This document shows, one piece after another, positions 19,768 through 23,233 of a stretch of 23,233 nucleotides of DNA. The first letter of the stretch is position 1, and the number at the start of each line of letters is the position of its first letter. This DNA is from Podochytrium sp. JEL0797 (taxonomy: Eukaryota; Chytridiomycota; Chytridiomycetes; Chytridiales; Chytriomycetaceae). The stretch covers positions 1-23,233 of the forward strand of contig JADGJG010000346.1 in the NCBI GenBank assembly GCA_027596195.1, in the 5' to 3' direction. Position numbers and translations under genes: made by a program. The notes below the pieces were generated by a model, which searched no databases, was not told where the DNA came from, and saw only the letters and a program-made list of their open reading frames with translations.

Positions 19768-20446
19768 TTATTTTTTTGGTGTTTCCGTTTGCTCAGGGGT
19801 TCGCTCTCCATCGGCCCTTTCTTCCGGCCGTGCATTCGCCTTCGTCTCTTCCCCACCCACCACGTCCATCGCATCGCCCGCATCCCCAACACTCTCCCCT
19901 ACGGCATCCAGATCTACCTCCCCTTCGAAACCGCTCTCACGCAAAAATGCATCCAGCTTGCCGAGAATGTCCTGTTTCGCGGAGTAAGTATTCTTGTGCA
20001 AAGAGTGCAGAACTAGAAACGCATGGAACGTGGAATACCTCTGCACGCGTCTCCAGTTCGCCCAAGGCGTCCAGTGTGCTGTCCATCTGGCGCATCAGCA
20101 CGCCCACGTCCTCGGTATCGTTCTCTTCGCCCGCAGACGAGGCCAAAAGCGATGCGAGGAGAGCCTGGGTCGAGGCGTCGATGCCTTCGAGCGACTCGCC
20201 CAGGGCAGACACGTCCATTGACTGGGATGGGGCGTCTGTGGCCTGTCGTTTGGATGTGGGTGCATTTTGGTCTGTGGTGGGTTCGCTGGGGGTCTGGTTC
20301 TGTCCAAAGTCAAGACCTGCCAAGGCGTCGTATGGGGCGGTGGCCATTTTGGATTTGTTTTTTTTCTGTGCGTTCGGACTCGTTTTGCGAATGTCTGCTC
20401 CAAATCGATTCCCGCTGGATTCTTCTGGGGTCCTCCTCTCTTCCAT
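19768..20446 (-). CDS. Unidentified small acidic protein
   Basis: Two exons: 20347-20039 (or from 20446) and 19971-19768, with a 67-nt phase-0 intron (GTATTC...AACAG). Starting at the ATG of 20347 in a good context (AAAATGGCC) gives 170 residues; an in-frame ATG at 20446 would add 33 mostly charged residues and is the alternative. After splicing, the middle reads as one amphipathic helix: DVGVLMRQMDSTLDALGELE, then TRAEDILGKLDAFLRESGF. That resembles small coiled-coil subunits of larger complexes. The rest is acidic and low-complexity (GDAGDAMDVVGGEE and a charged C-terminus ending PKK). No family is recognised. It is divergent from the cyclin-box gene, and its stop is 9 nt upstream of the next gene's ATG. 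Confidence 0.65.
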
Positions 20447-20844
20447 TCTAGAATGAATTGCAGCAACAGCCTAACAGCGAGCAGGATTTGTAATACGCAA
20501 TTCGTGAATTCGAGACTCACAAGCCTACTCTTGTATTCACTCTCCCCCATCCGCCGGATACTCGTATTCTCTACAACAATTAAAAATAACAACCAATAGT
20601 AGAAAAGAAAAACCCTGATTTTTTCTAAGAAAATTCCCGGTTTTCATTTTTTTTCTTGTCGAACAACATCAAATCAAAGCCAGCCCAGCTTTGATTGTTT
20701 CTTCCTGGACCCTCGCCCGACCGACCGCATTTCCTTTTCTTGTTCTTCCGTCTCATCCCGAGGATCATCCCCCGCCAGCCCTTCCTCCCCTCCGTACCAA
20801 TTGATCCCGCTTGAGTGGATCTCCGTTCTGTTATCGCACACGAC
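20447..20844. promoter_or_regulatory. Divergent promoter region with perfect 9-bp inverted repeat
   Basis: About 400 nt between the acidic-protein gene (-) and the cyclin-box gene (+). It contains a perfect inverted repeat, AATCAAAGC at 20672-20680 and GCTTTGATT at 20688-20696, with a 7-nt spacer, next to a T-rich tract (about 20632-20656). No known factor site was recognised; a dimeric binding site or a small hairpin are both possible. Confidence 0.45.
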
Positions 20845-23233
20845 ATGCCCATCGCCATGAGTCCCTCCGCCACCACCTCCGCCGCCCCCGCGCCGCACCA
20901 ACAACCCGACGAAAAGCCTACTACAACCCTCGCCCATGGGATGCACCAGTTCCTCACCATCTGCACTTCTTCCGTCGACCTCGTCCACTTCACTCCGTTG
21001 CACCCCCTCAAAACCCGACGCTCGCTGAAGGGTGACCCGGCGTTTGAGTACATCCATCGTATCGTGTTGGCTACTACTGCGCCTGCAGCCACGCTTGTCA
21101 TGTCGTTGTTGTTGACTGTGGAGTTGTTGGAGGCGATGCGGAGCCGCGATGATGCGATGCTGAAGGGGTTCTTTTATGAAGCCGAGTGTGAGCTCGTTAG
21201 TCAGAAGGTGTTGGCTATTTGGAGCGTCGCTATGATTATTGGTAATGTGTCATTGGGTTGTTTGTATTCGATCCCCATGTGGCTATTATTGGCTGTCTGG
21301 GGAAAAATTTCATTTTTGCTGACTCGCATTTGTATGCTGTTTTTTTGCTTGTATTGATAGCCGATGCGAATATGAACGATAATGCGTTTGCGGCCACGAG
21401 TTGGGCGCAGGTGACTGTGTTTAAGGAAGCGAGGGTTGTGGCGGCTTGGAAGCGGTGGGCGAGTGATTTGATGGATTGGGATTTTGATGTTAAGGAACGG
21501 GACTGGAATTTGTTCATGGAGTCGCCTATTTTGAAGAGTTTGATGGAAATCGTGAGTGCTCTTTTTTTTCTTTAATGAGGCTTGTGTGTTGGGGAGATTG
21601 CCTTTGATTTCCTCTCTCGTATTCCTACTTGTATTCTAATCAATTTGTTTGAATAGAATCGCAACTTTGCCGTTCAAATCATGCTCCTCCAAACCGCTCA
21701 ACACGAGAAAGACGAAGCCGTTATCGAAGAACTCTCCCGAACCCAATTGCATCCCTCCTGGACTGCTGTCCACCACGAACAAGTCCTGCTGCAGCAAAAG
21801 AAGTTGCAAGAGGAGCAACAGCAAGCCTTGTTCCAGCAACAGCAGCAGCAACTTCTCCAGCAGCAGCAACAACAGCAATACAACTCTATTTCAACCTACA
21901 CCACCCCGCCATTCAGCCCCGTCTTCCAATCCCGCGGATCGTCTCTTCAACCACGACGATCTCTCCCCGTTCTTCCTCAGCAACAACCGCACTCAATCTA
22001 CAACCCTTCTTCCGCGACGGCGAACCGATACTCTTCCATCTCCGATGCTGCTTGCGCTCCTACTTTGGCTCCCATTGTCTCACAACCCCGGTCCCTGCTG
22101 TACCAACATCAACTACACCCGCGCGCGTCTATTCCTCGCCTCAACACATCGTCAACAAACAGCAACAGCATTTACGGCGCCACGACCACAAACACACCAA
22201 CGTACAACTCTCCCGCTGCGTCCTTTGACGCGTCCTCTCGCGTCAACAGTTTTGGGAGCCTGTATGACCCCAACACGCCTGGATCCTCGAGCTGCGCGAC
22301 ACCCGTGAGTGTGCGGCTGGGGACACCGGTGGATGAGTATGATGGGATTGGGTGGGAGTTGCAGCAGCATCAGGGGTTGGGGATTGGGAGGAAGCAGAGT
22401 TATGAGAGTTTTAGAGGTGTGTGTGTGTTTTTTTTTCGCGGGGGGTGTGTGGGGGGTTGGGCTTTTGGTGGCTGATTTTTTCGGTTTTTTTTGTCCGGTT
22501 GTTTAGATTCGGCTTCCACTACGGCCAAGCAATTGAGTCCTTTGTCGTATGTTCAGCAGCAGCAAATCTATCAGCCGCAGCAGCAGCAACAACAACAATC
22601 GGTGTACCAACAGCAACAACAGCCCTGGGCGATCCCCGCGGCCGCCGTGTCGTCCAAGCGGTCCCTTGCGCCCATCAAGGCCGAAACAAGCGGTGCCGTG
22701 ACATCCGAATGCAACCTCTCTACGAGTCTATCAAGCATGCAATTGGGGGAGACCCCTCCCGCGTCTTCGTGGATGGCCAAGACGCAGTATCAACATGCGG
22801 TGGCGCCTCAACAGCCGCAAGAGTATTCGTTTGCGCAGCCGTATGTGTCTTCGAGTCGTACACCCTCTGCGGCGCACGATTCTTTGCCGTTCCGAGCAAG
22901 TGATTACATGGCCACGAGGGCGACTACGACTGCGTCCACGACCACGCAGCAGCAAGGGTACTTTTACCAGGCCAAGTATGGCGCTGTGTCTGCGGGAGCT
23001 CCAGCGACGGTGTCTGGGGGTGCGCCGCCTTCGCCGTCGACTACGCCCAAGGCTGGATACGGTTCGAGCAAGTTTGGGGCTCAGCAGCAGCAACAGCAGC
23101 AGGTGCATCAGGCGCCCATGTGTCGGTGTGTGAAGGCGTATCAGAGTTGTTCGGGGTGTGTTGGGGGTGCTGTGAGTCTTGGGCGGGTGTCGAGGTTTGG
23201 GGGGGATGTGGGGAAGAGGACGAGTGTTGTGGG
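20845..23233 (+). CDS. Cyclin-box protein with long Gln-rich tail (runs off right edge)
   Basis: Exons: 20845-21241, 21361-21551, 21657-22416 and 22507 onward, with introns of 119, 105 and 90 nt and consistent phases; about 691 residues visible and still open at the edge. Residues about 25-200 read as a cyclin-box fold: FLTICTSSVDLVHFTPLHPL, FEYIHRIVLATTAPAATLVM, SLLLTVELLEAM, VLAIWSVAMIIADANMNDNA (across intron 1), FAATSWAQVTVFKEARVVAA, then WDFDVKERDWNLFMESPI. The order of helices and the D-N-A-F...SWAQV element fit fungal cyclins that partner with cyclin-dependent kinases (Pcl/Pho80-like or similar); the subgroup is not decided. The rest is low-complexity: CAG-encoded poly-Gln near 21786-21877, more Gln runs after 22550, and Ser/Thr/Pro-rich stretches, probably a disordered regulatory tail. 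Start is the first ATG; a second in-frame ATG follows at 20857. Confidence 0.78.
21786..21880 (+). repeat. CAG/CAA-rich coding tract (poly-Gln)
   Basis: Interrupted CAG and CAA codons encode Gln runs broken by Leu, Glu, Lys and Ala in exon 3 of the cyclin-box gene. It is probably a coiled or disordered segment and length-variable. Confidence 0.75.

Noticed and set aside
19768..19992. MQRYSTFHAFLVLHSL... as the N-terminus of a separate gene
   Set aside because: These residues fall inside the phase-0 intron (20038-19972) of the acidic-protein gene; joining the exons gives one continuous helix instead.
1..23233. tRNA, rRNA or other structural RNA genes
   Set aside because: No B-box-like GGTTCGAATCC word in a cloverleaf context and no ribosomal sequence was seen on either strand.

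Overview
This is eukaryotic DNA, most likely from a zoosporic (chytrid-type) fungus. Genes are split by many short introns (about 44-119 nt) with clean GT...AG ends. They are packed with very little intergenic space and encode proteins with long acidic, Gln-rich and Ser-rich low-complexity stretches. A fungal SIN-pathway Cdc14 gene, a G-patch/GCFC splicing factor and an NLR-like gene point to Fungi. The chytrid placement is an inference from overall style. All exon joins below were made by eye from reading frame, splice consensus and family knowledge; no computation was run.

Layout, left to right. 1-1277 (-) is the 5' part of an unidentified Ser/Arg-rich protein that runs off the left edge. 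1382-4513 (-) is a complete TFIP11/Ntr1 spliceosome-disassembly factor. 4790-5405 is repeat copy A. 5804-10615 (-) is a six-exon gene for a roughly 1500-residue NLR-like protein with the order TIR, NACHT-type NTPase, ankyrin repeats, second TIR, Sel1 repeats. It is divergent from 10639-11815 (+), a Cdc14 SIN-component gene, with start codons only about 24 bp apart. 11630-12830 is repeat copy B, collinear with copy A. 12744-15878 (-) is a three-exon gene whose N-terminus reads as a TPP1/ACD (shelterin) OB fold followed by a very long acidic and Gln-rich tail. 15879-16927 is mostly non-coding. 16928-18605 (-) is a six-exon SH3-SH3-EH adaptor. 18920-19758 (-) and 19768-20446 (-) are two small unidentified genes separated by 9 nt. 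20845-23233 (+) is a cyclin-box protein with a long Gln-rich tail that runs off the right edge.

The genes do not form one pathway. RNA processing (TFIP11), cytokinesis signalling (Cdc14), cell-cycle kinase regulation (cyclin), endocytic/actin scaffolding (SH3-EH) and probable telomere protection (TPP1-like) are ordinary fungal housekeeping roles. The two most interesting loci are the double-TIR NLR-like gene and the divergent TPP1-like gene. The collinear repeat pair between them has reached the 3' end of the Cdc14 coding region.
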